Assembly (NCBI GenBank): GCA_038030265.1
Contig: CM075937.1
Span: forward strand, 23,808,001-23,872,000
Reading direction: 5' to 3'
DNA length: 64,000 nt
From: Corythucha ciliata
Lineage: Eukaryota; Arthropoda; Insecta; Hemiptera; Tingidae
Of this stretch, positions 11,036 through 22,143 are shown piece after piece (position 1 is the stretch's first letter; each line of letters starts with the position of its first letter). The position numbers and the translations under genes were made by a program. A model generated the notes under the pieces. The model did not search any database. It saw only the letters and a program-made list of their open reading frames with translations, and was not told the DNA's origin.

Positions 11036-11631
11036 TGGACGATTTTTGCCCCCAAGGAATCATTTTTTGACTGTACTATGTTATTCAGCTTCTTCGAACC
11101 TTTACGGTTGAATCTTTGCGAATAACGATCCTCCGACATGGGCGTAGGTAGGAATTTGTCCTAGGGGGGGAATCAGATTGAAATCTCGTTAAGAGGGGGG
11201 GGGGGATTTCACATTTTACCCATCATCCTAGGAGCTAGACAACATAACTTTGGTCTCTTTTTTGTATATTTCATCAGCATTTGGGGAGCATTGGGGGATG
11301 TTTTTTCTCTAGAAAGCGTCCTTCAGATTTATAAGTGAAAATCTAAATCAATTCCCTAAATTTCACGGTTTACCGCGAATTTCATGGAGAAGCCATATCC
11401 GAATTTAGTCCATAACTAGATTTTTGAATTCAGCACCCCAAAAAACAAATAATCCGTCTTAAAAACTAGGCCGGCAGTTTTTTCTTGTCCTAACCACCTA
11501 ATGACTGGACTACTAGAAACAAAGTGGGAACTTACAGTTTACACCCTGGCTAAATCCCAGATTTTCAATTCAAAGACTCCCCACCTTTTGTCTGTGAACT
11601 ATCGCTGTGGCCTTTCAATGTGTGAAAGCTG

Positions 11632-14058
11632 TCAATTATGTCTCAGAGGATAAGAGTTTGGGCAATAAACGTGACATTTTGTTCCTACAGATTCAAAAAT
11701 GGAGTAAATTGGTGGGCTTTTATCCCACAGTTTGTCAGTGGGTTGTACATTGAGTTTGTTCATAAATTTATCTATGAAACATTAGACGCTTTGGTAGTAA
11801 ATTCCCGGTTTCGGACCTTTTTCAGGCTGTACAGTCTTTTTCTGAGTTGGGAGGGGGTAAATTTCGCATAGTTATTTTAAATTTAACGGAGTTAAATCGA
11901 CAGTTTAGTGATGAAATCTTCAGTTTTAAGGATGTAATCAGTCTTGGGGTAAAATCATCAGTTTTTGGGTAAAACCAAGTGTTGTCAGTTTGGCTTTTTC
12001 AAGAAGGTTATTTCACGGCCGTGAAAAATAAGAAACTTAGGAAAAACGCCGAAATAAGGCCACTCCCAGGTTGAACCGCCCCTAGCTTATATGTATAATG
12101 CTTTTGTCATGTACTCAAACAGTGAGCAGAGAAAACGGGTAGAAAATTAATATTTAATTGTTATCGTCTGGCGCACACTTAAATATTTGAACAGTCAACA
12201 CGTACAAAATCAACACCTTACTTCCTCACCCGTTCATTGTGACCATTATACCACGGTAAATGACAAAACCTTAATTTAATTCATCGCCAGATCATATATG
12301 CATTGCTGCTGGTGGCTTCGGAGCAGCGGGTGCATGGTTAGTTAACTGCCTCATCCCTGATGGGCACCGATTGCAAAACCGACACTCTACTCCCCCCACC
12401 CATTTATTCTGGTAATTTTAATACAAGCGACATAAACATTATTTCATTCATAGACAAAGTGACTTTTGCATTAAATTCAGTGACTGCTAAGCTGTGAATA
12501 CCCACGAAACAGCCCTAATTTTTGAAAAATCATAATTCATGTTGACATGAAACAAAACCTCAACAAATCAATACACTGACAACTGCAAAAAGAAGCATAC
12601 GTTTTTGGGGGTGCGAAAACAGTTCACCTCCACGTGGTGCACCCTGGGTAACTCTGAACGAATTGTGAAAAATGCTAATTCATGGTGTAATATAAATATG
12701 AGCTCATTAGAAAGTGAAGTAGTATGAGTCAGCAGCTGTGCAAGAGGCTAAGCGTATTGTGAAAAATGTTCTTCCTTAGAAATATCGTTTCGATTTACGT
12801 TCATATCTCGTGTAAAGTGGATGAATTTCCCCACCTCTCATTTTTCGTAGACGAATTATTAGGTCTCAGCAAAACATTATCGTGCACACCGTCTACTGAC
12901 CACCCCCAGCCGTTGGTTGGCCAGCCCGGTTGAGCGTTTTTTGCTATGGGCGGTTCAACATGGGGGTGGCCTTATTTCGGCGTTTTTCCTAAGCTTCTTA
13001 TTTTCCACGGCCAAACTATTGATGGGGACTCACCAATTCGAGTTGGAAGATCAACTACAGGTGTCTATACTGACCATGCACCCCCAGCCGTTGGTTGGCC
13101 AGCCCCCCTAGAGCGTTTTTTGTTAGGGGCGACTCAATTTGATGTTTGGAAATAAGTTGTGATATTTTAGAGGCTGGCTTTGCTTCTATCCAGCAATAAG
13201 CCCGTGAAACAACCTTTTTGAAAAAGCCAAACTGACAACATTCGCTTTTACCCAAAAACTGACGATTTTACCCCAAGACTGATTACCTCACCCCGAAACC
13301 GGATATTTTACTCCAAAACAGACAATTACGGAGCAAAACTTGCGTTTTCCACTAAGTCTTATTACGTTTTTCCCAAAACGGACGATTTCACGCCGGAACT
13401 GCGACGACTCTGACTTGAAAACTGACGATTTCATCCCAACAGTGACGATTTCACTCCAAAACCGTCGATTTCATGCCCATGCAGATGTGTTGCACCAAAA
13501 CCGAAGATTTTACTACAAAACTGGTGGTTTCACCAGATGGCTCAAGATTTCTCCCTAAAACTGACTGTTTTACGCCAAAGTTGAAGTGTTACCGCAAAGC
13601 TTACGATTTTACCCAAAAACCTGACATTCTACCCTAAAACTATACCATTTTACTCCAAAGATCTCGAATTTACACAACAACTGACAGTTTCTTCGAGAAT
13701 TGTCAATTTTAAAACAAAACCTGGCCATTCTATCTCAAAAAAGGAATATTATTTACTCCTAAATTGAGTGATTTTAGGCGTTTCATCCTTAATACTGAAG
13801 ATTTCATCACTAAACTGTCGATTATTACCCCCTCCCAACTCAGAAAAGGACTGTACAGCCTGAAAAAGGTCCGAAACCGGGAATTTACTACAAAAACGTC
13901 TAATGTTTCATTGATAAATCTATGAACAAACTCAATGTACAACCCACTGACAAACTGTGGGATTAAGCCCACCTACTTACTCCTTTTTTTAGTCTGTAGG
14001 AACAAAATGTCACAAAATTACCCAAACTCTCACCGTCTGAGTCATAATTGACAGCTTT
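11632..14058. repeat. Large asymmetric fold-back with internal tandem array
   Basis: The left arm (about 11,632-12,085) pairs with two separated parts of the right side: about 13,190-13,290 and 13,785-14,058. The outermost segments share TTTGTCAGTGGGTTGTACATT and GTCGATT..CAGTTTAGTGATGAAATC boxes in inverse orientation. In the left arm these two segments are adjacent; in the right arm a 500-bp tandem array separates them. A further inverted pair (about 12,020-12,085 and 12,943-13,010) and a direct repeat (about 12,890-12,960 and 13,065-13,140, containing AGCCGTTGGTTGGCCAGCCC) lie in the middle. ORF-like frames here are not coding. Confidence 0.75.
13240..13790. repeat. Degenerate ~24-bp tandem array
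   Basis: About 20 diverged units of the form AAAACTGACGATTTTACCCC, alternating GATTTCAC/GATTTTAC. It sits inside the right arm of the fold-back above and is reduced to three or four units in the left arm, so the array expanded in one arm or shrank in the other after the palindrome formed. Confidence 0.75.
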
Positions 14059-14400
14059 TACGGCACTTTTTCACTGTACATCACTGTACCCGTGCGGGAT
14101 GAAATACCAGTAGTTACAATAAATTTGAAGTTTTGACCTTGGTGGCACCTAGGGATTGTGTTGGAATTCCACCATGCCAAATTTGGTAGAGATCGGATGA
14201 CTCGTGAGCGCGGTGGCACTTTTTTCACTGTACACCTCTGTACCCACCACTGTGGCACTCCAACACAATCCCCAGGTGTTATCAGGGTAAAAACCTCAAA
14301 TTTATTTTAACTACTGGTACTTCATCCCGCACGGGTACAGTGATGTACAGTGAAAAAGTGCCACTGCGCCCACGAGTCATCCGATCTCCACCAAATTTGA
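14058..14400. repeat. Compact fold-back, arms about 110 bp
   Basis: TTTTTCACTGTACATCACTG and CCCGTGCGGGATGAA at about 14,066-14,105 recur inverted at about 14,325-14,365, and GGGATTGTGTTGG recurs as CCAACACAATCCC. An additional inverted pair surrounds GATCGGATGACTCGTG (about 14,190) and CACGAGTCATCCGATC (about 14,375). It directly abuts the preceding larger fold-back. Confidence 0.75.
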
Positions 14401-15565
14401 CATGTAACGGCGGAGTCACCAGGAAATTGATACATTCGGAGTTAATCCAGTCAAATGGTGTTCAAAATTGCCCTGAGGTGGAAAAAAAATAGAAACTTGG
14501 GAATTACTTTTGATTTTCATGTTTTTTGGGGTGCTGAATCCGAATCTGAACGTTTTCAACAAAATTTCCTGTTGCGTTTTGAGATATCGGCAAAAATAGT
14601 GAAATTTGGATACTTTTCCCCATTTTTCAAATATAACTTCTTGAGAGTAAGAAAACACGCTACATACACATTGAAACTACATAGAATCTCCTACAAGTCG
14701 TGATCCAAACGGATTTTTTCGGAACATCCGTTTTTGAAATACAGCCCTTCAGAAAATGACAATTTTTCTATACAATTGACAAGTTATGTGTAGAGTTCAG
14801 AGTAGGGGTGTTCGGATGTCAGCCGCCATCGGATGTGGGGAGCCAGTCAACCAACAAAAATGACGTCAAAAACGCTCGCAGATATCCTGATACAGGCTGA
14901 TTCCGCGAAAAAGAGCCCAAAACCACGAAAAGTTGAAAAATGTCGCCGTTTTTCTATGATTTAAAAGTGATCCCGAAGTTTTTCGAGGTCAACAATTTGT
15001 ACATGTCATACCTACACCACACGTGGATAACGTTCTGCGTATTTGCATACTTTTCTCCAGTCCACACTCCACAGATGAGAAGTACAGGGCCTCATCCTCC
15101 TCTACCACCGCACTGCGCCCAGAAGGCAGCGTGCCAGTGCTCTCAGGTCTTTTTGCATTTCATCGAATCACTCACTACACTCCACGAGTCAAAACGATAT
15201 CGATGATCTCCCAGATCCAGAGGCGTAGAGTTTAGGTTTTCGTTGAGGGGGGGGGGGGCGATGGACAAAATTAGCTGGACCCAGATAGAGGGGTAAAGGG
15301 GGTATTTATTGCAATTTTGCACTTTGCAGTAGTACCTTAAAGAACATCAGAATAATATAATTGAACACAAAACGTAATAACCCATCACATATTATTTGAA
15401 CTGGTAATCGAACTGTAAGAAGGGGCGTCTATTAGGCTGGTTTTACTGGGGGCGCCTTCTCAACAAGCTACAACAGTTGCCATTGCTCAATGATGGATCT
15501 TTTTATTCGTAATGCATTTAACTAATTTAATTAATAAGTATAGTCATGAACGTTTTTATTTGATA
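14401..15565. other. No gene seen
   Basis: Short frames only, none with domain character. Contains a 12-G run at 15,247-15,258. I cannot assign this DNA to an element. Confidence 0.35.
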
Positions 15566-15704
15566 GCGTTTTCCATTTTCGAAAATTCTGCTCTAAAGCA
15601 ATTCATTTCCACCCGTCCTTTTCATTAAGATATGTTTTAATTCAGAGAGAACGAGTGGAAAAGGACTGCTCTAGAGCAGAATTATTTATGTAAATGGAAA
15701 ACGG
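15566..15704. mobile_element. MITE family M2, copy 1
   Basis: Termini GCGTTTTCCATTTTCGAAAA and TTATGTAAATGGAAAACG are inverted repeats, and the middle contains CATTTCCACCCGTC. A shorter relative with the same terminal and central boxes lies at 51,236-51,339. It is too short to code and is probably a non-autonomous DNA element. Confidence 0.65.
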
Positions 15705-15789
15705 CATGAAATGAAAGTGGGATCCCACGACGAGGATTCTTTATTCCTTTAATCGAAAATTGATAAAACTTCCTTGGTGTCTCGTTGTC

Positions 15790-16420
15790 CTAGTTCCGGA
15801 CAGCGCCGGATCATGGCGGGGGACTACCGGGGCTATAGACCTGGGCGGCAAAATTGAGAAATTTTTTCAGGCGAGGGAGGGAGATACCTAAAAGACAAAT
15901 TTAACCAGAAGAAGAAGATGAAGATGAAGAAAATATTCATTCTTTTCCACTTCATGCGACATACCCTGGGGGCCTATTCTCTAACAACAAGCAATATTTT
16001 TTCGCCTGTCATGTGTCTATTTCATTCATTTGTTTGAAGAAAATTAATGAAATAAACATATGACTTCGGAAAAGCTATTGCTTCGGAGTTAGAGAATAGG
16101 CCCCCTGATCGAGCTGTGCACTTCCTGCACGTATTAAACGGGCTCCTCGCCCGGTGCGCGATTTTTTAAACACCCCACACGAAGCCGAGAGTGCTATGCC
16201 ACAGCCTTATGGTGAATTGGGCAATACCAGGATCGCATTGGCGCTGGCGTACCTACTACACCTCTCGAAGCTCGGGGCGGAAATCCCTACGAGCCCATTA
16301 TCATACTTTGCTTGTCCAAATGACCAAATTCGAGGGTTTGGCTCTTTCTGAATACCAATTTCACCTTGGCGCTTCCAAAATTAAATTTTCATGCCTTTAT
16401 CTCTTTGAAAGCCATTTCGG
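15790..16420. repeat. Repeat family R1, copy 3 (split by a MITE)
   Basis: Matches the 1470-1850 region: GGATCATGGCGGGGGACTAC, GACCTGGGCGGCAAAATTGAG, the region around the GGCGGAAATC box and CTTTGCTTGTCCAAATGAC. The M1 MITE at 15,968-16,105 is inserted within it, so the MITE is the younger event. Confidence 0.65.
15968..16105. mobile_element. MITE family M1, copy B
   Basis: Near-identical to copy A (3863-4001) in reverse orientation: GGGGGCCTATTCTCTAAC to GTTAGAGAATAGGCCCCC. Inserted into an R1 repeat copy. The host repeat at 1560-1640 lacks it, which gives an empty-site comparison inside the window. Confidence 0.85.
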
Positions 16421-16464
16421 CCGTTTTCCCGTTATAAAATGTGACGCAGTGTGGCTGTATTATC

Positions 16465-17283
16465 TGATCTGGACTGTATTAATTCATCTTCTTGCCATTG
16501 ACACAGCGCTGGCGGCGCTGCTCGCCTCCAATGGAATATCCCAGTTATAGAATGGCGGGTTATCGAATATACCAGTTATGAATATGTCCAGGATATGGTT
16601 TGGTTTCACCCCTATACAGTGGCGTGCTCACTTTTCAAGGGGCAATATGGCGTCTCGTTTGAGCTTCGTGGATGACGTACTTGGTCTATCACCCTCCCTC
16701 TGTGCATCAGGCTTTACGTTAGTGAATGTGGAAATTAAGAATGTAACTGCATTTTTCCAGCCAAAATATCGTAATTTACCATTTTTATGTTTAATTTATA
16801 CTTAATGCTAAATTATGCTTAATGCTATTTATGCTTATAAATAATTATTTCGGTAAATAAATAAAGAAATGTTGAAAACCGCGTTTTTGTGGTAACGTGG
16901 CAAGTGGGTGGAATTTTACTTAAATACAAAAAGAAATACTCCTTTAACAGTTTACAGAGCAGTTAAATGAGTACCCTTACTTATTTTAAATAAAATACTC
17001 TAATTAGAGATAGTGTAACAATCATATGTAACATTTCTTTTGCGACCTGAGCTATATGACTCCTGTCTTACAATACTACACTTGACTTTAGTAACACTCA
17101 AATAATTGGCCTGGCTCGCAAGAACTCCTTCAAGTAAGAATAAATAAGCAAAAACGCACTAAAATAACAAAACTGAACTCAAGCTCCCTTGTAATCAAGA
17201 GGTTTGTTTACATTTGATCTGAACTGTATTAATTCATCTTCCTGCCATTGACACAGCGCTGGCGGCGCTGCTCGCCACCAATA
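16465..17283. repeat. Pair of ~70-bp direct repeats
   Basis: 16,465-16,532 and 17,215-17,283 share TGATCTG(G/A)ACTGTATTAA, ATTCATCTTC, CTGCCATTGACACAGCGCTG and GCGGCGCTGCTCGCC with two or three differences. The 680 bp between them has no coding sequence. They could be the ends of a small terminal-direct-repeat element or two copies of a dispersed box; there is no clear evidence for either. Confidence 0.55.
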
Positions 17284-18107
17284 ACTTGATATCACTACTT
17301 TAAGAACAAACCGCTAGGATCAACAGAAATGTTGTTTCTCCTCGTTTTTGATGACTGGGGACAACTAGTAGGTACGCTAACTAGTATGATAGTCGTTCGT
17401 TTGTTCTGTTTGGTTCTGTTTTATATTTCTTATCACACTCCATTCTTATCCACTTGGCACACAAAAAACCTTAGAGTAAATATAACTAGAGAGGTAATCG
17501 CGCTTTGCGCAGCGAATTCTCATGTCACCCCCCGCGTTGCCCAACGGATAAGTCACGTGACCACCCCACCACTCAATTTTAAGAGGCAACCGAACAATAA
17601 CCTACCAAGCCTTGGCTAGAGAACCTTTAAACCAGGTATGCTTGGCCGCCATATTGTGCTCTTCTGTCAAGAAAAGATAGGGTGTACTGTTCACGTTTAA
17701 TGGTATAGTTTAGCTAGTAAACTAGCACTTTATTGTATATTAATTTGGAATTAGTTCTTCTGATCGTCTGAGAGGCCACAGTTAGGCATTATTTCACCAA
17801 ATGATATTAATTTAGGTAAAGAATAAGCGCGTGTAAAGTGATTTTTCGTCTATCTCGTTTAAGACCAGTTTTCGTGTTCCTTAGTGCTCCCAGAGGCCTT
17901 TTCATCATTTTACAATTCCTAAAAACGCTTATAACTTGAAGAATCATTTCTTTTATTGAACGTTCTTGGCGGGTTTAAAATTAACGTCCTCGATTTATTT
18001 CTAACAATCCGCCAGTTTGTCATTTAAAGTTTCCACACTTTGGAATTGCAGTTCTTTTAATGAACGTATTCGACCACGTAACTTGGATGCCTGCTTCTTT
18101 TTAGATA

Positions 18108-18265
18108 ATGGATGGCTGCTGCCCCGTTAATTGTTCAAATAGCGTAAAAAGGGATTTTGAATGTTTCGATTTCCCCTAGAGAATGAAAGAAGACAGCGCT
18201 GGCTTCAAAATTGCAGGCAGGATAAATGGGTCCCAGTCCCAACTATTCATTCAGTTCTTTGTGAG
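18108..18265 (+). pseudogene. THAP zinc-finger fragment (frameshifted)
   Basis: THAP domains are C2CH DNA-binding modules found in P-element transposases and host factors. This fragment opens with MDGCCPVNCSNSVKR, which has the N-terminal C-x3-C. The next part, in a different frame, is RFPLENERRQRWLQNC followed by W-V-P and TIHSVLCE, matching the THAP order FP, W, then C before HF. A GAG/GTAAAT splice donor follows directly, where THAP genes often have an intron. The frames disagree, so it is a degenerate exon or pseudogene. I did not find its downstream exon. Confidence 0.55.
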
Positions 18266-19516
18266 GTAAATATAATTTCTAGTGTTCTAGTGTACTGAAA
18301 ACAAAATGTTTCTATCGGGGAATTGTTCTCTGTGTTTGTCTTCACACGAGAATAATTTCCAGAAACGACGAGCTCTCCACAATGCTCACCCCACTAAAAA
18401 AATAAAAAACCTATCACTTCAATTTTCCACCAGTCTTCACCATCAACATACCATTTGAATTTAGAATGAACGAGTGGAAAACCATATCACTGGGAACACT
18501 GAAATCTTACAATTTTCAATTTGCGAGAGCAATGCCTGATGAACGAAATCTTGAACAAGGAAAAGGGCCTTCAGTCTGGGCTGGGTGGTCGAAAAAGGGT
18601 CTGCCTGGTCACTCTTTAATACTTGATATGTCGATTAAACTAAATAATCCCTTAAGACGAAGATGCCCAAGACAGGTTTAAAACCACCATTTCTTCGTGC
18701 TTTCCTAGTAGGCGATTGATCTCTCGCAATTCACGCTGAATCGACAATATACGCTGTTCGTTCCCAGGCTATAAGACGCCAATAACATCGTTATCGTCGG
18801 TAACATTCACAGGGCGTAGTAACTTACGTTAATTTTCGCCTTAGAATTATTTGAGGAATCAAATTCAGATGGTTGATGCAAGAAGCTTTTTCAGAGTCAA
18901 TCACAAATCGCGACTAGAAAAAACGATTATGCAACGTAAAAAGAAGCTCAGCGACATCACCGATCAATAAATTGCAATTAATATGTGAATATAGGAAGCA
19001 TAAAACCAACATAAAACAATAAAATCTTGAAAGAAATAAAAAAGCTTCTCCATTCTATTATCTGATATAGCATAACTTAGTCATTAGAGCTCAATGGGCT
19101 TAGTGCAAAGTTTAAAATGAGAGCGCTCTAGGTTTCAAACTGTGCGATTCTTGTTCCGACTTTTTCTTCACTTTTCATAGTATTCTAAGTGAAAATGCTT
19201 GAGTCGCTTTGTAATTTCCCGTTTTTTAACAGTAAAATTAATGAGATGGCCTCTCAAGATTTTTGCCAACTTTTTAGGTACATAAATTTTATGAAAAAAA
19301 TATTTTGAAGTCACACATGTAGCTAGAAGAGACAAGAAAAAATTAATTCTTGGCCCATCGACGTCCTATGGTCGAACTGCGAACTTGAATTTTTATAATA
19401 ATTATTAGTCCATTCATTTCCACCCTCAGGCCAATTTTGTAATTTTTCAGGGTTCGAATTTGATGCCATACTTCATTTCATTTCATTAAAATCATTTTAA
19501 AAAATGTAACAAATGC
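18266..19516. other. No gene seen
   Basis: No exon of the preceding THAP fragment could be recognised, and there are no repeat ends. Confidence 0.3.
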
Positions 19517-19641
19517 CAGCCAAAAAGCAATATGTTTTTCATAGCAATAATTCTATTTCATTCATTTGTTTGAAGAAAATGAATAAAATAGAAACATTGC
19601 TTCGAAAAACATATTGCTTTTTTGTTAGAGAATAGGCACCC
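19517..19641. mobile_element. MITE family M1, copy C (diverged)
   Basis: Retains the central ATTTCATTCATTTGTTTGAA palindrome and the right terminus GTTAGAGAATAGGCACCC. The left terminus has decayed. An older member of the family with copies at 3.9 and 16.0 kb. Confidence 0.7.
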
Positions 19642-19752
19642 TGGGTCCTTTTTACACGAGTAAGTTTTTTGATCAAAAATATGTTCATTGAACATATTTA
19701 CAGATGTAAATTCTGTAAATTTTTCTTAAAATGGCTGCTTTGATTAAAAAGC

Positions 19753-20035
19753 TTAGGCCCATATTCATAAACATTTTATAAGGCCCGTTCACAAGCTCTA
19801 TGTTTGTGTTGTGTGGTGTCTATGCAACCTATAAAAATGCTTTATTTTTCGAGGGATTAAATTTGTTTGGCTGCACAGACTCCACAGAACGTAAACATAG
19901 AGCTTGTGAACGGGCCTTTAAACTTAAATTTCCTTAAGTGGGCGTCAAAACAGATGATTTAATACCAACAAAAACTGGATTGACTTTTACTTAGGAGAAT
20001 TTTAACTTAAGTAGCGACTATGGATACGGGCCTTA
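19753..20035. mobile_element. MITE family M3 (outer element of a nest)
   Basis: Left end TTAGGCCCATATTCATA and the inverse of the right end (TAAGGCCCGTATCCATA) match at 14 of 17 positions. Internal AAGT/ACTT-rich sequence (CTTAAATTTCCTTAAGT) suggests a self-complementary element. It is interrupted by a second MITE at 19,780-19,918. Confidence 0.6.
19780..19918. mobile_element. MITE family M4 (inner element of a nest)
   Basis: Perfect long termini: AGGCCCGTTCACAAGCTCTA continuing to TGTTT at the left, and the exact complement ending AGCTTGTGAACGGGCCT at the right. The 139-bp body has no coding capacity. It is inserted into the M3 element. Confidence 0.8.
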
Positions 20036-21143
20036 CTCGTCTAAAAGGGGTTTACACAATTAAGTTTTTTGATCAAAGTAGGCATTTAAAAAAAAAAAAA
20101 AAAAAAAAAAAGTGGCAGATGTTTCAAGCCCGAAATTGTCTGTTTGCGATCAGGTTGAACATATTTTTGAGAAATACTCAACATAGTTTAAGCATGACCC
20201 CCCTCTCCCCACGGGATTTTGATTCCATTCTTCCGGGAAAAGAAATAACCGGAAATATCAGGAAAAGTGGCTCCTATATATTTTCCTTTTTCACTGGTGG
20301 TGTGCAATCCCCCCCCCCCCCGGGAAGAGAACATTTTAGTTTTGTCCCCCCCCCCCATTCATAAAATGCTGGATCCGCCACTGGATCTGGGATTGGTCTA
20401 TTATGCATTCCTAGCTGTGCGTTTTAGAAATTTAACAAAGGGCTAGTATAAGATGTCAAACATGATTTATTTTGAAATGTAAAGAACGAGAAACGCGAAG
20501 ATTTTTGCAATTAAAAATAGGTGTATTAGGCTACATAGGTACACATTAATTAAAATATGTACCATAGGCTTATTATTATTAATCCATAGGCTTCCATTAT
20601 TAGTCACACATGTAGCTAGTGAACTGAAGCCAGGATTTCCATAGGCTTATTATTATTAATCAGTGGGCCCCGCTCCCGGCCATGTCGAGTCCGCCAAAGT
20701 CAATGCCGGGGAGCGGTTTAATACTCTATAGAGAAGAATCTGAATAGGGAAAAAGTGAGGCCGATTTCGAGCGACGGTGGCGATCCAAGTGAATAGCGAC
20801 CGAACCTTCGGTGGACCATGCGACGTACGGGGGGAACTTCCGAACCCCCTTCCCCTCCACCATTCACCTTTACCGTCTACCTTAATTTTCACTCTCGTAT
20901 TCAGATGTTTCAAGTTCAAATTGAATCATCAAATTTTTTTTCTGGAAAACGACTAAAAAATGATGAAATGCACTAATAAAATGTATGAGATTAACATTTT
21001 CCAGTCCAGCCTTGAGTTTTCACAGAAATAGATAAATGAAAAACCAAATTATTGCTTGAATGCCCATTTATTTCTTTAAAACTTGACTTCTCAGAGACAC
21101 AAATAAATGTACGCGTTAGTAAAACCACAAACAAACTTGCCGT
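20036..21143. other. No gene seen
   Basis: Contains a 24-A run (20,088-20,111) and two poly-C runs (20,309-20,321 and 20,346-20,356). The GC-rich block at 20,660-20,880 has no recognisable product. Confidence 0.35.
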
Positions 21144-21275
21144 CTAGAGTCGTCTAAATTTTGGAAAAATAAAATCAGCGAACCTGCCATCCTTTGGAAT
21201 TCGAAAAAAACCGATCACGCCACCAGCTTCATACATCGACGAACATCCGGGAACGATACATTTTTCGTGGCCCAT
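21144..21275 (-). pseudogene. THAP zinc-finger N-terminal fragment
   Basis: MGHEKCIVPGCSSMYEAGGV followed by I-G-F-F-R-I-P-K-D matches the first half of a THAP domain (C-x3-C, then the F-F-R-I-P motif). The frame stops soon after, before the conserved Trp. It is independent of the fragments at 18.1 kb and 21.8 kb, with a different sequence. Confidence 0.55.
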
Positions 21276-21831
21276 TTTGCCGAACAACAATATATTCGAA
21301 AAAAAATAATAAAAAATAAAATATAATTTAATTCGCTCAACTTCGCACATGTCTCAAAAGTGACAGCGTCAACTTGGAGTGAATGGAGTGGATTGCAAAG
21401 TTTCACAAATTAATTCGCCCAACTGACATTTATGGTGAGGAGGGCCGCGGGGTATCTTTAAAATGTAATTTAAAAAACATTTAGCGCTTCCCGTGAATGG
21501 CGACCAAACTAAACTTCGTTCCTCAGTTTTCTTACGTATAAATTTCACTCCCGTGGTCAATGCCCTTATTACAGGGTTAAATAATGCCATCTCAAAGAGT
21601 TTGTGAAGAATATTAAAGTTTAATTATTTCTTTAAATTCCCTTATTGTTTCCTGCCACCCTTCTTTTCCAAAGGCTATAAATAGGAAGAGGAGAACTATG
21701 TGCATTATGCACGCCCAAGTGCATTTGCCCCCCCCCCCCAATTTTTTAAAATTCTGAACCAATCTGTGGGCATGTAGAATAAAAACGTCGGCAAATCAAA
21801 GTTTTCTGCCACATGTACTCTTTTTTCTTCT

Positions 21832-22143
21832 CTAACGAAAACAGAGACCTGTTAGCTCCGCCCTTCTGCCACTCTGCGGGAATAAGCCAGCAATTTTTGA
21901 GTGTAAGTGGAAAACCATTGAAGAAGGGGGGACGAGAGTTTCAGCTAGTGCATTCCTGCTAGAAAATACATAAAGTGCTTCAGTAGAAAAATTACTGAAT
22001 TGCTCTAACTGGCTTTTCCTGTTGACGGCCAGGATCCACTTCACCCGGTCTCTCTTTTTCGTAAGGTTTATTGGGAAAACCGTAAACTGTAGGCCTTTAT
22101 ATTTATCAGGCGAATTAATGTAACCCACAACACAGCACTGCAC
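21832..22143 (-). pseudogene. THAP zinc-finger N-terminal fragment
   Basis: MQCCVVGYINSPDKYKGLQF, then FPINLTKKRDRVKWILAVNR, fits the THAP pattern of metal-binding Cys, FP, and KW-x4-NR. The second metal-binding Cys is Tyr here (VVGY for VVGC), which should disable zinc binding. The remaining 60 codons lack the expected C-x2-H. This is the third THAP relic in 4 kb, and the only feature common to the three is the domain type. Confidence 0.55.

Noticed and set aside
13240..13790. CRISPR-like array
   Set aside because: Units are diverged and contiguous without unique spacers, and the genome is eukaryotic.
13860..13890. CCTGAAAAAGGTCCGAAACCGG as a second hammerhead core
   Set aside because: The core reads CTGAAAA instead of CTGANGA and no closing helix I is present.
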